A stretch of 64,000 nucleotides of DNA from Amycolatopsis sulphurea (GTDB lineage Bacteria > Actinomycetota > Actinomycetes > Mycobacteriales > Pseudonocardiaceae): positions 372,001-436,000 of the forward strand of contig NZ_PDJK01000001.1 in NCBI RefSeq assembly GCF_002564045.1, written 5' to 3'. The notes below the pieces were generated by a model that saw only the letters and a program-made list of their open reading frames with translations, was not told where the DNA came from and did no database searches. Below, in pieces: positions 25,087-33,826 of the stretch. The number at the start of each line of letters is the position of its first letter. The first letter of the stretch is position 1. Made by a program: the position numbers and the translations under genes.

Positions 25087-25872
25087 TCACCCGGAAAGAC
25101 GCGATGACCCGGAAAGGCCGGCGTGCGCCGCGATGTCGTCGGCGAAGGCCGTGACCCTCGTGTAGACCCCGGGTTTGCCGGGCTTTCCGCAGCCGTCGCC
25201 GTAGGAGACCAAGCCGATCAGGGTGTCGCCGACGACCAGGGGGCCGCCGGAGTCGCCTTGGCAGGCGTCGGCCCCGCCTTCCGGGTAGCCGGCGCACAGC
25301 ATGCTCGCCGGGTTGAAGTCGGAGTAGCCCTCGTGGCAGGTGGCATTTTCGGCGACCGGGACCCCAACGGAGCGCAGGGAGTTGGAACGCTCGCCGCCCG
25401 AGGCGAGGCGGCCCCAGCCGAGGACGGTCGCCTGGGTGCCCGCGGGGTGCTCGGCGGGATCGCGGGCCAGATCGACCGGGGAATAGGGCAGGCGCCCGCG
25501 GACGGTGAGCACCGCGACGTCGGAACCTTCTTGCACCGTCCGGAAATCCGGATGCCGCCAGCCCTGCGTGACGCCGAGTACGACCCCGCCCGGCTCCCGC
25601 TTGTCCTCCCGCCCGGCGACCACCCTGGTCTCGCTCGCGGGCACGTCCGCGAGGCAGTGCGCGGCGGTGGCGACCGCGGTCGGGCTGACGATCACGCCGC
25701 CGCAGTATTGGGTGCCCTGGTTGTCGATCAGGTACACCGCATAGGGATGCGCGGCGAGGGAAGCCCTGGCCCCGCCCGCGATCTCCGGCTGGGCGGAGGC
25801 GGACGGGCAGAACGCGGTGAGCACGGCCGTCGCGAGGACTCCCGCGGCGAGCGGCGCGAACCGTGATGACAT
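25087..25872 (-). CDS. Secreted trypsin-like serine protease (peptidase S1)
   Basis: A 261-residue chymotrypsin-fold protease. The signal peptide runs MSSRFAPLAAGVLATAVLTA to about SASA-Q28. The catalytic triad is H72 (TAAHC), D118 (EGSDVAVL) and S208 (CQGDSGGP), with D202 six residues before the serine, the position that gives trypsin-like preference for Lys/Arg. Cysteines C57/C73, C179/C193 and C204/C227-type pairs fit the usual disulfides. Unlike streptogrisins it has only a very short segment between the signal and IAGG, a likely activation site. It is exported and probably degrades extracellular protein. Ordinary family member with no partner genes nearby. Confidence 0.92.
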   Translation of the reverse strand: MSSRFAPLAAGVLATAVLTAFCPSASAQPEIAGGARASLAAHPYAVYLIDNQGTQYCGGVIVSPTAVATAAHCLADVPASETRVVAGREDKREPGGVVLGVTQGWRHPDFRTVQEGSDVAVLTVRGRLPYSPVDLARDPAEHPAGTQATVLGWGRLASGGERSNSLRSVGVPVAENATCHEGYSDFNPASMLCAGYPEGGADACQGDSGGPLVVGDTLIGLVSYGDGCGKPGKPGVYTRVTAFADDIAAHAGLSGSSRLSG

Positions 25873-26274
25873 CGGGGTTCCCCTCGTCGGCGGGCCGGGA
25901 TCGCAGTCACTTTAGCCGCCCGGCGGCCGGGTGAAGATCACCGAACCGGGTGGAACCGGAGGAGGCCGCGGCCGGTAGGGCCGACGGCGGGATGGGGGGC
26001 GGCGGGGCGGAGACCCGCCGGTCTCGCGGGAGTCCGCTTTGCCCGGTCCTGGCGGTGGCGTCAAGTCCGCAATGGACAGACGAAGGGGAGACTCGTCCGC
26101 TGTCACTGTCCCTTCGCCGAAGCGCGATTCCCGGGCGCGACCGGTTCCGTGATCCCGCCTGAACCGAACGATCCGGCCGTGCGGGAGCAGGGGTGGCGTG
26201 GCTCTCAGTGCCGGGAACGGAACGACTTGGACCAGCTAGGTTGCCGGAGCAGACTTGCCCGGCGAGGAGGGGCC
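25873..26274. other. 402-bp intergenic stretch without a recognised gene
   Basis: Holds the protease promoter on one side and the thioesterase leader on the other. Short open frames exist but have no family resemblance and poor third-position bias. AGTCCGCAATGGACAG at 26064-26079 is one of the recurrent short palindromes described in the findings. Nothing else was seen. Confidence 0.5.
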
Positions 26275-27063
26275 TTGACCACTACGACGTTCTCCGTGGT
26301 GACCGGTGTCAAACAGCGTACGGCCGGCACGTTCGAAGTCGATCTCAGTGCGGCGTGGACGGTCGGCGGGCGGCCGAACGGCGGCTACCTGCTCGCGACG
26401 ATCGCGCGGGCGGCAGGGGTCGTCGCCGGGCAGCCGGACGTGCTCGCGGCGAGTGCGCACTACCTGCGGTCGCCCTCGCCCGGACCGGCCGAAGTGGTGA
26501 TCGAGCCGATGCGCAGCGGGCGCACCGTCAGCCAGGTGCGCGGCCGCCTCGAACGGGACGGCGTGGCACAGGCCGAGGCCCTGTTCACCTTCGGCTCGCT
26601 CAGCGCGGACACGCCGTACTGGCAGGACGGCCTGCCGGATCCGCGGCTTGAGGTGCCCGGCGGGGAACGGGTGCCGTCGGAGGGGCCGGGCGGGATCCCG
26701 GTGGCGATCATGGACGAGATCGATCTCCGGACCGACCAGCCGGTGGGCCGGGTGCACACCGGCCGCGGCGAAATCCGGGGCTGGCTCGGCCTGCCCGCGG
26801 ACGAACCGTTCGATCCGATCAGCCTGCTGTTCGCCATCGACGCGCTGCCGCCGGCCACCCTGGACATCACGAACACGGGCTGGGTGCCGACGCTCGAACT
26901 GACCGCCTACGTGCGGGCCCGCCCGGCCCCCGGCCCGGTGCGCGTCCTGCACCGCGCGCACCTGATCGGCGGCGGCCGGGTCGACGAGTCTTGCCACGTG
27001 TGGGACCGCACCGGCAAGCTGGTCGCCCAGGCCACGCAGCTGGCCGGGATCCGGCTCGGCTGA
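26275..27063 (+). CDS. Thioesterase-family protein (double hot-dog, TesB-like)
   Basis: A 262-residue protein with two hot-dog-type halves. The N-terminal half includes AAWTVGGRPNGGYLLATIARAAG and the paired SAHYLRSPSPGPAEVVIEPMRSGRTVSQVRGRL, the usual acyl-CoA thioesterase strand pattern; the second half has TGWVPTLELTAYVRARPAPGPVRVLHRA and CHVWDRTGKLVAQATQLAGIRL. It likely hydrolyses acyl-CoA. The start is taken at TTG 26275 because GAGGAGG lies at 26263-26269 and the family N-terminus follows. Upstream frame continuation lacks similarity. The gene stands alone between the protease and a miniature element. Confidence 0.78.
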   Translation: MTTTTFSVVTGVKQRTAGTFEVDLSAAWTVGGRPNGGYLLATIARAAGVVAGQPDVLAASAHYLRSPSPGPAEVVIEPMRSGRTVSQVRGRLERDGVAQAEALFTFGSLSADTPYWQDGLPDPRLEVPGGERVPSEGPGGIPVAIMDEIDLRTDQPVGRVHTGRGEIRGWLGLPADEPFDPISLLFAIDALPPATLDITNTGWVPTLELTAYVRARPAPGPVRVLHRAHLIGGGRVDESCHVWDRTGKLVAQATQLAGIRLG

Positions 27064-27227
27064 CCGGTTCCCCGGCAGGCGGCGGATTCGACGTGGGCAG
27101 CCGGTGCCTCCGAAAAGGTCGCCGCAGCGTGGCATGACGGTCGTGCCGATGATCAGGTCGGCGCGAGTGTGATTCCGACGGTCCTGCGTCGCCACGCGGA
27201 GACGGTGGTCCGGACGTAGGAACCGGC

Positions 27228-27470
27228 CAGGGTGTCGGCAAAGTCGGTGTGCAGGGCCCTGCGCCGACCGTGGAGGTCCGTGAAGGGCCCCTTCACGGAC
27301 CCGAAACCGGTCCGGCGCACACACCGCGAGGTGGTCGCGTATCTCGAACACCTCCGCATCGCCTGCTGCCGGGCGTGATCGACGAAGAGGGCAGGCGCCG
27401 TCGATGATGACGCGGCAGCCAGGGCTCTCTCTGCTGATCACGGGTCCTCGACCGACTTTGCCGGAACCCG
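27228..27470 (+). mobile_element. Miniature inverted-repeat element, copy D (about 243 bp, complete)
   Basis: Left end CAGGGTGTCGGCAAAGTCGG and right end CCGACTTTGCCGGAACCCG are inverted repeats. GTAGGAACCGG lies on both sides (27216-27226 and 27471-27481), an 11-bp direct repeat interpreted as target duplication. It has the same orientation as copy B but carries only one palindrome unit (27275-27301). Its right end is 25 bp from the stop of the LysR gene at 27496, so it may also influence termination of that gene. Confidence 0.83.
27275..27301. repeat. Single nested-palindrome unit inside element D
   Basis: GGTCCGTGAAGGG followed by CCCCTTCACGGACC: a perfect 13-bp inverted repeat around one central C. 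The second unit present in copies A and B is absent. Confidence 0.85.
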
Positions 27471-27495
27471 GTAGGAACCGGTCTCGCGCGCTGTC

Positions 27496-28428
27496 TCAGG
27501 TTTCCTTCTCCGGCAACGGTTTCGTCGCCCGCAGGCGGGCGACGTCGGCGAGTGCGGCGAGCGCGGTGGCGATCGCGGGCTGCCTGCGGCTGCCGCGCCG
27601 GACGGCGGTCAGGACGTGCCGCGCCGGGGTCGGGTCCCCGCCGAGGGGGACGCGGGCGATCCGGTCGCCGGCCGGGATGCGGGCCAGGCGGGGGATGAGG
27701 GCGACGCCGAGGCCGGCGCCCACGAGGGCGGCGGCGGTGTCCCACTCCGAGGATTCGTGGGCGACCGAGGGGGTGAAACCCGCGTTGGCGCACGCGGTCA
27801 GCACGAGTCCGTGATGGGTCCGCCCCGGCCGGTCCATGATCCACGGTTCGCGCGCGGCCTCGCTGAGCAGCACGGAGCCGCGGCCCACGAGGGCGTGCTC
27901 GGCGGGGACCAGGAGATCGAGCGGATCCTCCAGCAGCGATTGCTGGTCGAACCGGGTGTCGGTGCGGGGCGGCAGCGCGGCGGTCGCCACGACGACGGCC
28001 AGATCGGCTTGCTGGGCCAGCAGCAGTTCGAAGCACTCCTCCGGATCGGCCTCGATGATCCGGACTGTACATTGTGGATGGACATCGCGGACTTTCGCGA
28101 CCACGTAAGGCAAAAGCGCGGAAGCGGCGGTGGAGAACCCGCACAGCCGCAGCGACCTGATCTGGTCCGGATCGGTGTCGCCGAGTTCGCCGCGGATCTC
28201 TTCCCAGAGCGTGTACAGCTCGGCGGCGCGCGCCAGCAGCGTCTGGGCGGATTCGGTGAGCCGGACGCCACGGCCGTCCTGGGCCAGCAGCGGGACGCCG
28301 AGTTCCCCGGCCAGGGAGCGCAGCTGAGCCGACACCGCCGACGGCGAGAACTTCAGCGCTTCCGCGGCGGCGGTCACCGTGCCGCAGGCGGCAACCACGC
28401 GGAGCACGTTCAGCCGTCTATCGATCAT
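27496..28428 (-). CDS. LysR-family transcriptional regulator
   Basis: A 310-residue LysR protein. The helix-turn-helix is NVLRVVAACGTVTAAAEALKFSPSAVSAQLRSLAGELG, followed by a periplasmic-binding-like effector domain (RSLRLCGFSTAASALLPYVVAKV to ALVGAGLGVALIPRLA). It diverges from a three-gene Rieske oxygenase/reductase/flavoprotein operon with an inverted repeat between, so it most likely regulates betaine-type demethylation. ATG at 28428 gives the normal short N-terminus before the HTH. Miniature element D lies directly after its stop. Confidence 0.9.
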   Translation of the reverse strand: MIDRRLNVLRVVAACGTVTAAAEALKFSPSAVSAQLRSLAGELGVPLLAQDGRGVRLTESAQTLLARAAELYTLWEEIRGELGDTDPDQIRSLRLCGFSTAASALLPYVVAKVRDVHPQCTVRIIEADPEECFELLLAQQADLAVVVATAALPPRTDTRFDQQSLLEDPLDLLVPAEHALVGRGSVLLSEAAREPWIMDRPGRTHHGLVLTACANAGFTPSVAHESSEWDTAAALVGAGLGVALIPRLARIPAGDRIARVPLGGDPTPARHVLTAVRRGSRRQPAIATALAALADVARLRATKPLPEKET

Positions 28429-28435
28429 GCGCTCA

Positions 28436-28458
28436 TTGTGCATGGTCCTCTGCACCAA
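28436..28458. promoter_or_regulatory. LysR-type binding box in the divergent gap
   Basis: TTGTGCA at 28436-28442 and TGCACCAA at 28451-28458 form an interrupted inverted repeat with the T-N11-A geometry common to LysR targets. It lies just before the regulator start and about 90 bp before the oxygenase start. Confidence 0.5.
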
Positions 28459-28546
28459 CACGAGATTTTCCTGCTGCGGATCCCGGGCCACACTTCAAGA
28501 ACACGTTCCCGGCGGTTCCGGAGCGTCCGCATCCGAGGAGGTAATC

Positions 28547-29815
28547 GTGACCGTATCGGCCGAACCGGCGAGCGACCGCTGCGCGACCGCCGGACTCGTG
28601 GCCCGCCGGAAGCGGGGGCGGGCGCTGGAGGCGCCGTTCTACACCGGCGAGGAATTCTTCGCCCTCGATCTGGCCGCGATCTTCGCCGCGCACTGGATCT
28701 TCGTGGCGACCGAGGCGGAGGTCCCCGAACCGGGTGACTACGTGACCGTCGACCTCGGGCGGTACTCCGTCATCCTGCTGCGTGACGACGACGAGCAGGT
28801 GCGCGCGTTCCACAACGTCTGCCGCCACCGTGGTGCCCGGATCCTGTCCGACGCCGCGGGATCGACCGGAAATCTGGTGTGCGGGTACCACCAATGGACG
28901 TACGCGACGGACGGCGCGTTGCTGCATGCGGGGCAGCAGGCTCCGGATTTCGAGAAGAGCTGCTGGGGTTTGAAACGGGTCGGACTGCGCTCCGTCGAAG
29001 GGCTGCTGTTCCTGTGCCTGGCCCCTGAACCGCCCGCCGATTTCGAGGAGGTCGCCGAGCAGGTTCGGCCCTATCTTGCCGCACACCGGCTGCGCCACAC
29101 CAAGGTCGCCGCCCAGGTGGATCTGGTCGAGCACGCCAACTGGAAGCTGGTGATGGAGAACAACCGCGAGTGCTACCACTGCGAGGCCGGGCATCCCGAG
29201 CTGACGTGCACATTCTTTCCGACCTACGGGTACCGGCCGGACGAGATCCCGGACCGGCTGCTGCCCGCGCACCGCCGCTATCTCGACGCTTCGGCCGAGC
29301 TGGCGCGCGAGTGCGATCGGCGCGGCATGCCGTACGAGCCGATCGAGGAACTTTCCGGCCGTCCCACGGCGTTCCGGGTGCAGCGCGAGGCCCTGGACGG
29401 CGCCGGTGAGTCCTACACCCGCGACGGCCGCGCCGCCTCGCGCAAGCTGCTCGGCGAGCTGGACACGCCCCGGCTGGGCCGGTTGTCCGTGCACTATCAG
29501 CCCAATTCGTGGTTCCACTTCCTCGGCGACCACGCCGTCACGTTCTCCGTGCTGCCGCTCGCGGTGGATCGGACCCTCGTCCGCACGACCTGGCTGGTGC
29601 ATGCCGACGCCGTCGAAGGAACCGACTACGACTTGGAAACGCTCACCGACGTCTGGCGCCGGACGAACGCCCAGGACGGCGCGCTGGTCGCCCGGGCGCA
29701 GGCCGGTGTCCGCGATCCGGCCTACGAACCCGGGCCGTACGCGCCGACCGAGAGCCATGTGGAGGAATTCGTCACCTGGTACATCGAGCGCCTGAAGGAG
29801 CACCAGAACCGATGA
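28547..29815 (+). CDS. Rieske oxygenase alpha subunit, glycine-betaine/stachydrine demethylase type
   Basis: A 422-residue Rieske non-heme iron oxygenase. The 2Fe-2S ligands are C92, H94 (CRHRGARI) and C112, H115 (CGYHQW). The mononuclear iron site has ENNRECYHCEAGHPELTC with H211 and H216. This ECYHCxxxHPEL form, together with the downstream FNR-ferredoxin reductase and DgcA-like flavoprotein, is typical of quaternary-ammonium demethylases (GbcA, Stc2) that remove a methyl group as formaldehyde. The substrate could be glycine betaine, proline betaine or hydroxyproline betaine. GTG at 28547 follows GAGGAGG. Its stop overlaps the reductase start by 4 bp. Confidence 0.88.
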   Translation: MTVSAEPASDRCATAGLVARRKRGRALEAPFYTGEEFFALDLAAIFAAHWIFVATEAEVPEPGDYVTVDLGRYSVILLRDDDEQVRAFHNVCRHRGARILSDAAGSTGNLVCGYHQWTYATDGALLHAGQQAPDFEKSCWGLKRVGLRSVEGLLFLCLAPEPPADFEEVAEQVRPYLAAHRLRHTKVAAQVDLVEHANWKLVMENNRECYHCEAGHPELTCTFFPTYGYRPDEIPDRLLPAHRRYLDASAELARECDRRGMPYEPIEELSGRPTAFRVQREALDGAGESYTRDGRAASRKLLGELDTPRLGRLSVHYQPNSWFHFLGDHAVTFSVLPLAVDRTLVRTTWLVHADAVEGTDYDLETLTDVWRRTNAQDGALVARAQAGVRDPAYEPGPYAPTESHVEEFVTWYIERLKEHQNR

Positions 29816-30864
29816 CCTCGCCCACTGTCGCGCCGGAGATCAGCCCGGCCGAAGCCCCGGACGAACAGCTCACCTGCACCGAGATCGTCGATGTCACCCA
29901 CGACGTCAAGACGTTCGTCTTCGAGCCCGCCGTAGCGGCGCTGTCCTTCCAGCCCGGCCAGTTCCTGACGTTCCGTTTCCTCCTCGAAGGCGAGCGAGTG
30001 GAACGCTGCTACACGATCTCGTCCCCGTCGACCCGTCCGGAACGGCCGGCGATCACGGTCAAGCGTGTTCCCGGCGGCGTGGTCTCGAACTGGCTGCACG
30101 ACCACCTGCGACCGGGTGACGTGCTCGGTGCGTCCGGCCCGTTCGGGCAGTTCAGCTTCGCGCAGCACGCCGCGGACAAGTACCTGTTCCTGACCGCGGG
30201 CAGCGGGATCACCCCGGCGATGTCCATGGTGCGCACCCTGCGCGAGACCGGCGATCCGGCCGGCGTCGTGTTCCTGCATTCCGCACGGACGCCCGGCGAC
30301 ATCGTTTTCCGCGCCGAACTCGAAGCCCTGGCCGAGGAACCCGGTGTTTCGGTCGTCATCCTGTGTGGGCGCGATTCCCCGGGTGAGCAGTGGCGTGGTC
30401 ACCGTGGCCGGCTCACCCTGCCGGTGCTGGCGGCAGCGGCGCCGGATCTGGCGGGCCGGGAGATCTTCACCTGCGGGCCGCCGCCGTACCTGGCCGCGGT
30501 GCGGGAACTGCTCGTCCAGGCCGGTGCCGAACCGGGCCGTTGTCACGTGGAGTCTTTCGTGTTCGGCGCGGCCGCTCCGGCCATTCCGGCGCAGACGGGC
30601 CCGGCACACCGCGTCGAATTCCGGCGCAGCGGCCGGGTGATCGAGTGCGATCCGGGCACGACCGTGCTGGCCGCGGCAGCGAGTGCGGGGCTGACCCTGC
30701 CCTCCTCATGCGGGGAAGGCGTGTGCGGCACCTGCAAGCTCACCCTCCTCGGCGGCCGGGTGGATCTCCGCCACGCCGGCGGGATCCGGCCGCGGGAAAT
30801 CGCCGCGGGTCGGATCCTCGCCTGCTGCGCCACCCCCGTCGAGGACCTGACGATCGATGCCTGA
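29812..30864 (+). CDS. FAD/2Fe-2S reductase partner of the Rieske oxygenase (GbcB-like)
   Basis: A 350-residue electron-transfer protein. The N-terminal two-thirds is a ferredoxin-NADP reductase fold: RCYTISSPSTRP-type flavin site (VERCYTISSPS), FLTAGSGITPAMSMVRTL for the nucleotide, and ITCGPPPY-like EIFTCGPPPYLAA. A C-terminal plant-type 2Fe-2S domain follows, with CGEGVCGTCKL and a last cysteine in ILACCATP. It carries electrons from NAD(P)H to the preceding oxygenase. HAGGIRPREIAAGRILACC matches the GbcB/StcX-type tail. ATG at 29812 overlaps the oxygenase stop, implying fixed stoichiometry. Confidence 0.9.
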   Translation: MTSPTVAPEISPAEAPDEQLTCTEIVDVTHDVKTFVFEPAVAALSFQPGQFLTFRFLLEGERVERCYTISSPSTRPERPAITVKRVPGGVVSNWLHDHLRPGDVLGASGPFGQFSFAQHAADKYLFLTAGSGITPAMSMVRTLRETGDPAGVVFLHSARTPGDIVFRAELEALAEEPGVSVVILCGRDSPGEQWRGHRGRLTLPVLAAAAPDLAGREIFTCGPPPYLAAVRELLVQAGAEPGRCHVESFVFGAAAPAIPAQTGPAHRVEFRRSGRVIECDPGTTVLAAAASAGLTLPSSCGEGVCGTCKLTLLGGRVDLRHAGGIRPREIAAGRILACCATPVEDLTIDA

Positions 30865-30885
30865 CCCGAGCCCCTTGGAGCTGCG

Positions 30886-32919
30886 ATGACCGTCCCGGAC
30901 CCGCTGATGAGCTCGTTCACCCTCAAGGGGCTGACCCTGCGCAACCGCATCGTCAGCACCTCGCACGAGCCCGCCTACAGCGAGGACGGGCTGCCCGGGG
31001 ACCGATACCGGGCCTATCACGTGGAAAAGGCGCGGGGCGGAGCGGGGCTGACCATGATCGGCGGCAGCGCGCTGGTCAGCCGCGACAGCACGCCCGCGTT
31101 CGGCAACCTCCAGCTCTGGAAGGACGAAGCGGAGCCACTGCTGCGCCGCCTGGCCGACGAAGTGCACGAACACGGCGCCGCGGTGATGACCCAGCTGACC
31201 CATCTGGGCCACCGGACGAGCAACTACGCGGGGGAGTGGCTCTCCGCGGTCTCGGTCGGCGCCGTCCGCGAACCCGCGCACCGGGCGTTCGCCAAGGCGG
31301 CGGAACAGTGGGATCTCGATCGGGTGCGCCAGGATTTCGTGGACGTCGCCCAGCGGTGCCGGGCGGCCGGTCTGGACGGCATCGAGCTGATGGCCTACGG
31401 GCATTTCCTGGACGCGTTCTGGACCCCGTTCTGGAACGCCAGGGACGACGAGTATGGGGGTTCATACGAGAACCGGATGCGCTATCCCCTGGAGGTGATC
31501 CGTGCGGTCCGGGCGGCGGTGGGGCCGGATTTCGTGGTCGGGGTGCGGATGAGCTTCGACGAACAGCGTCCCGGGGGCGTCGAGCCGGACGAGGCGCTGC
31601 GCATCGCGGGGGACCTGACCGAGGCCGGGATCGACTTCTTCAGCCTGATCCGGGGCTCGATCGGCACCGACGCCGAACTCGGCCGGGTGATCCCGCCGAT
31701 GCACACCCCGGCCGCGCCGCACCTGGAATTCGCCGGGCAGATCAAGCGGAAGCTCGCCGTGCCGGTGATGCACGCGGCGCGCATCGCGGACGTGGAGACC
31801 GCGCGGTACGCGATCGCCGAAGGACTGCTCGATCTCGTCGGCATGACCCGCGCGCTGATCGCCGATCCCGAGCTGCCCGCCAAGGTCCGGCAGGGGCAAA
31901 CCGCCCGGATCCGCCCCTGCGTCGGCGCGGGCATGTGCATCGACGGCATCTACCAGTCCGGTGCCGCGTACTGCATCCACAACCCGTCGACCGGGCGTGA
32001 ACTCGAACTGCCCCATCGCATCGACCGTGCCACGGTCGTTCAGCGCGTCGCCGTCATCGGTGCGGGTCCCGCGGGGTTGGAGGCCGCCCGGGTGCTGGCC
32101 GAGCGTGGCCACGAAGCCCGGCTCTACGAGGCGGGCGACCAGGTCGGCGGGCAACTGCTGCTGGCTTCCCGATCGCCTCGCCGCCGCGATCTTCGCGGCA
32201 TCGTCGACTGGCGGCTGGACGAACTCGCCCGCCTCGGGGTCCCGATCTCGCTCAACACCTACGTCGAGGCGGCCACGCTGCGGGACGAGGATTGGGACGT
32301 CGTCATCGTCGCCACCGGCGGCACCCCGGCCGCGCCCCGCGTGCCTGGTGCGGACCTGGTGCTCGACACCTGGGACGTGCTGGGCGGGACACACCGTCCG
32401 CAAGGCCGGGTGATGGTCTACGACGATCACGGCGGCAACCAGGCACTGGACGCGGCGGAAGCGCTGATCCGCGGCGGCGCGCGGGTCGAGATCGTCACTC
32501 CGGAGCGGTCGGTCTCGCCGGACGTCGGGGCGATCACAGCGTCCACCTACTTCACTGCGCTGGCCGAAGCGGCGGTGCCGATCACCGTGCTGCGGCGGCT
32601 GCACGGAGTCCGCCGCGCCGAGGGCGGCCTGGCGGTGGAACTCGGCGTGGACGGTACTGAATTCCGCGAGTACCGCAGCGTCGACTGGGTGGTCGCGGAG
32701 ATGGGCACCGACCCGGTCCGGGAGGTCTACGACGAGCTGACCGGCCGGTCGGTGAACCTGGGCGCCGTGGACCTCGGCGGGCTGCTCGCCTTGCAGGCCC
32801 AGTCGGTGGTGCGGAACCCGGAGGGTGCCTGGCGGCTCTTCCGGATCGGCGACGCCGTGGCGAGCCGGAACGTCCACGCGGCGATGCTGGACGCGGCGCG
32901 CCTCTGCCGGGCCATCTGA
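30886..32919 (+). CDS. DgcA/StcD-like FMN/Fe-S/FAD amine demethylase (old yellow enzyme superfamily)
   Basis: A 677-residue multidomain flavoprotein. Residues 1 to about 345 form an OYE-type FMN barrel (LTLRNRIVSTSHEPAYSEDG, DGIELMAYGHFLDAFWTPFWNARDDEYGG). A short cysteine region RPCVGAGMC ... YCIHNP could hold an Fe-S cluster, though only three cysteines are evident where 2,4-dienoyl-CoA reductases have four. From VAVIGAGPAGLEAARVLAERG on lies a dinucleotide-binding domain. In betaine clusters this type removes the remaining N-methyl groups (dimethylglycine or N-methylproline). It starts 21 bp after the reductase and ends the operon. Confidence 0.85.
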   Translation: MTVPDPLMSSFTLKGLTLRNRIVSTSHEPAYSEDGLPGDRYRAYHVEKARGGAGLTMIGGSALVSRDSTPAFGNLQLWKDEAEPLLRRLADEVHEHGAAVMTQLTHLGHRTSNYAGEWLSAVSVGAVREPAHRAFAKAAEQWDLDRVRQDFVDVAQRCRAAGLDGIELMAYGHFLDAFWTPFWNARDDEYGGSYENRMRYPLEVIRAVRAAVGPDFVVGVRMSFDEQRPGGVEPDEALRIAGDLTEAGIDFFSLIRGSIGTDAELGRVIPPMHTPAAPHLEFAGQIKRKLAVPVMHAARIADVETARYAIAEGLLDLVGMTRALIADPELPAKVRQGQTARIRPCVGAGMCIDGIYQSGAAYCIHNPSTGRELELPHRIDRATVVQRVAVIGAGPAGLEAARVLAERGHEARLYEAGDQVGGQLLLASRSPRRRDLRGIVDWRLDELARLGVPISLNTYVEAATLRDEDWDVVIVATGGTPAAPRVPGADLVLDTWDVLGGTHRPQGRVMVYDDHGGNQALDAAEALIRGGARVEIVTPERSVSPDVGAITASTYFTALAEAAVPITVLRRLHGVRRAEGGLAVELGVDGTEFREYRSVDWVVAEMGTDPVREVYDELTGRSVNLGAVDLGGLLALQAQSVVRNPEGAWRLFRIGDAVASRNVHAAMLDAARLCRAI

Positions 32920-32954
32920 AGACCCGTCCTGAGTCCTTAAAGGACAGACGGCGA

Positions 32955-33731
32955 TCAGCCGAGCGCGGCCGGCTGCCGGGTGCCGATCAGCCGGTACCCG
33001 GTCCGTCCGGAGAACTCCGCGGTGAGCGCGAACCGGTCCCCGCGGACCAGGGTGTGGCGCCATTCCACCGGGGTGCCGCCGCTGGTGCCGAGGCGGCAGA
33101 TGGAGAACGCGGCCGACGCGGGGTCGCAGCCGAGCAGGGCGCGTTCGGCGGGGCTGGGCACGATCGCGCGGATCTGTTCTTCGCCGTGGTCCAGCCGGAT
33201 CCCCGCACGGCGGTGCAGCTCGCCGTACAGGCTGGTGCGCTGGAAATCGGCGTCCAGCAGAGGACGGGCGATCGCCGCGGGCAGCCACACCCGGTCCACG
33301 GCGAGCGGATCGTTGCCGGCCAGTCGGAGCCGTTCCAGGTACAGCAGGGGAGTGGAGCCTTCCAGCGAAAGGCGTTCCGCCACCACGGCGTCCGCGCGGA
33401 TGTCCAGCGTGCGCACGATGCTGTTCTGCGCCAGCCCGGCGGCTTCGACCGCGGCGAAGAGGCTGTAGAGCGCCCCGAGTGGCTGCACGATCTCGGCCGC
33501 TTCGGCGACCCGCGGCTGCCGTCCGCGTTCGGCGACGATGGTCCCGTCCGCGCGCAGTTCGCGCAGGGCCTGCCGGACGGTCTGGCGGCTGACGCCGTAC
33601 TCCTCGGCCAGCGCCAGTTCCCCAGGGAAGGTGTGGTCGAACTCGCCCGCGCGGATCCGGTCGAGCAGCCGTTCCCGCAGCTGCCGCCACAGCGGCCGTC
33701 CGCCGTCGCGGTCCAGCCCGCCTTCGCTCAT
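32955..33731 (-). CDS. GntR-family regulator with UTRA domain (HutC type)
   Basis: A 258-residue regulator. The GntR winged helix is PLWRQLRERLLDRIRAGEF, then FPGELALAEEYGVSRQTVRQALRELRADGTIVAERGRQPRV; the UTRA sensor domain follows (LLYLERLRLAGNDPLAVDRVWLP, SLYGELHRRAGIRLDHGEEQIRAI and PVEWRHTLVRGDRFALT). UTRA proteins bind small effectors such as sugars, urocanate or amino acids. It diverges from a YeiH-type carrier gene with two identical ATGTACGTACAT palindromes between them, which are very likely its operators and overlap the carrier's promoter, so it probably represses the carrier. The effector is unknown. Confidence 0.9.
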   Translation of the reverse strand: MSEGGLDRDGGRPLWRQLRERLLDRIRAGEFDHTFPGELALAEEYGVSRQTVRQALRELRADGTIVAERGRQPRVAEAAEIVQPLGALYSLFAAVEAAGLAQNSIVRTLDIRADAVVAERLSLEGSTPLLYLERLRLAGNDPLAVDRVWLPAAIARPLLDADFQRTSLYGELHRRAGIRLDHGEEQIRAIVPSPAERALLGCDPASAAFSICRLGTSGGTPVEWRHTLVRGDRFALTAEFSGRTGYRLIGTRQPAALG

Positions 33732-33780
33732 GGCACCTCCTCCGCCTGCGGGAACACTACCGTCCGACCCCGGTTGTCAA

Positions 33781-33816
33781 ATGTACGTACATATCCTACG
33801 GTAAATGTACGTACAT
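33781..33816. promoter_or_regulatory. Twin perfect operators ATGTACGTACAT
   Basis: Two identical 12-bp palindromes at 33781-33792 and 33805-33816, centre-to-centre 24 bp, so both face the same side of the helix. They fill the gap between the UTRA regulator and the YeiH-type gene, ending 10 bp before that gene's ATG and overlapping its ribosome site GGAGG by proximity. Co-operative binding by the GntR/UTRA regulator is the natural reading. Confidence 0.75.
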
Positions 33817-33826
33817 TGGAGGTGTC

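Noticed and set aside
28379..28546. In-frame extension of the Rieske oxygenase to about 28379
   Set aside because: It would run antisense through the LysR start and the divergent promoter; GTG 28547 has GAGGAGG at proper distance.
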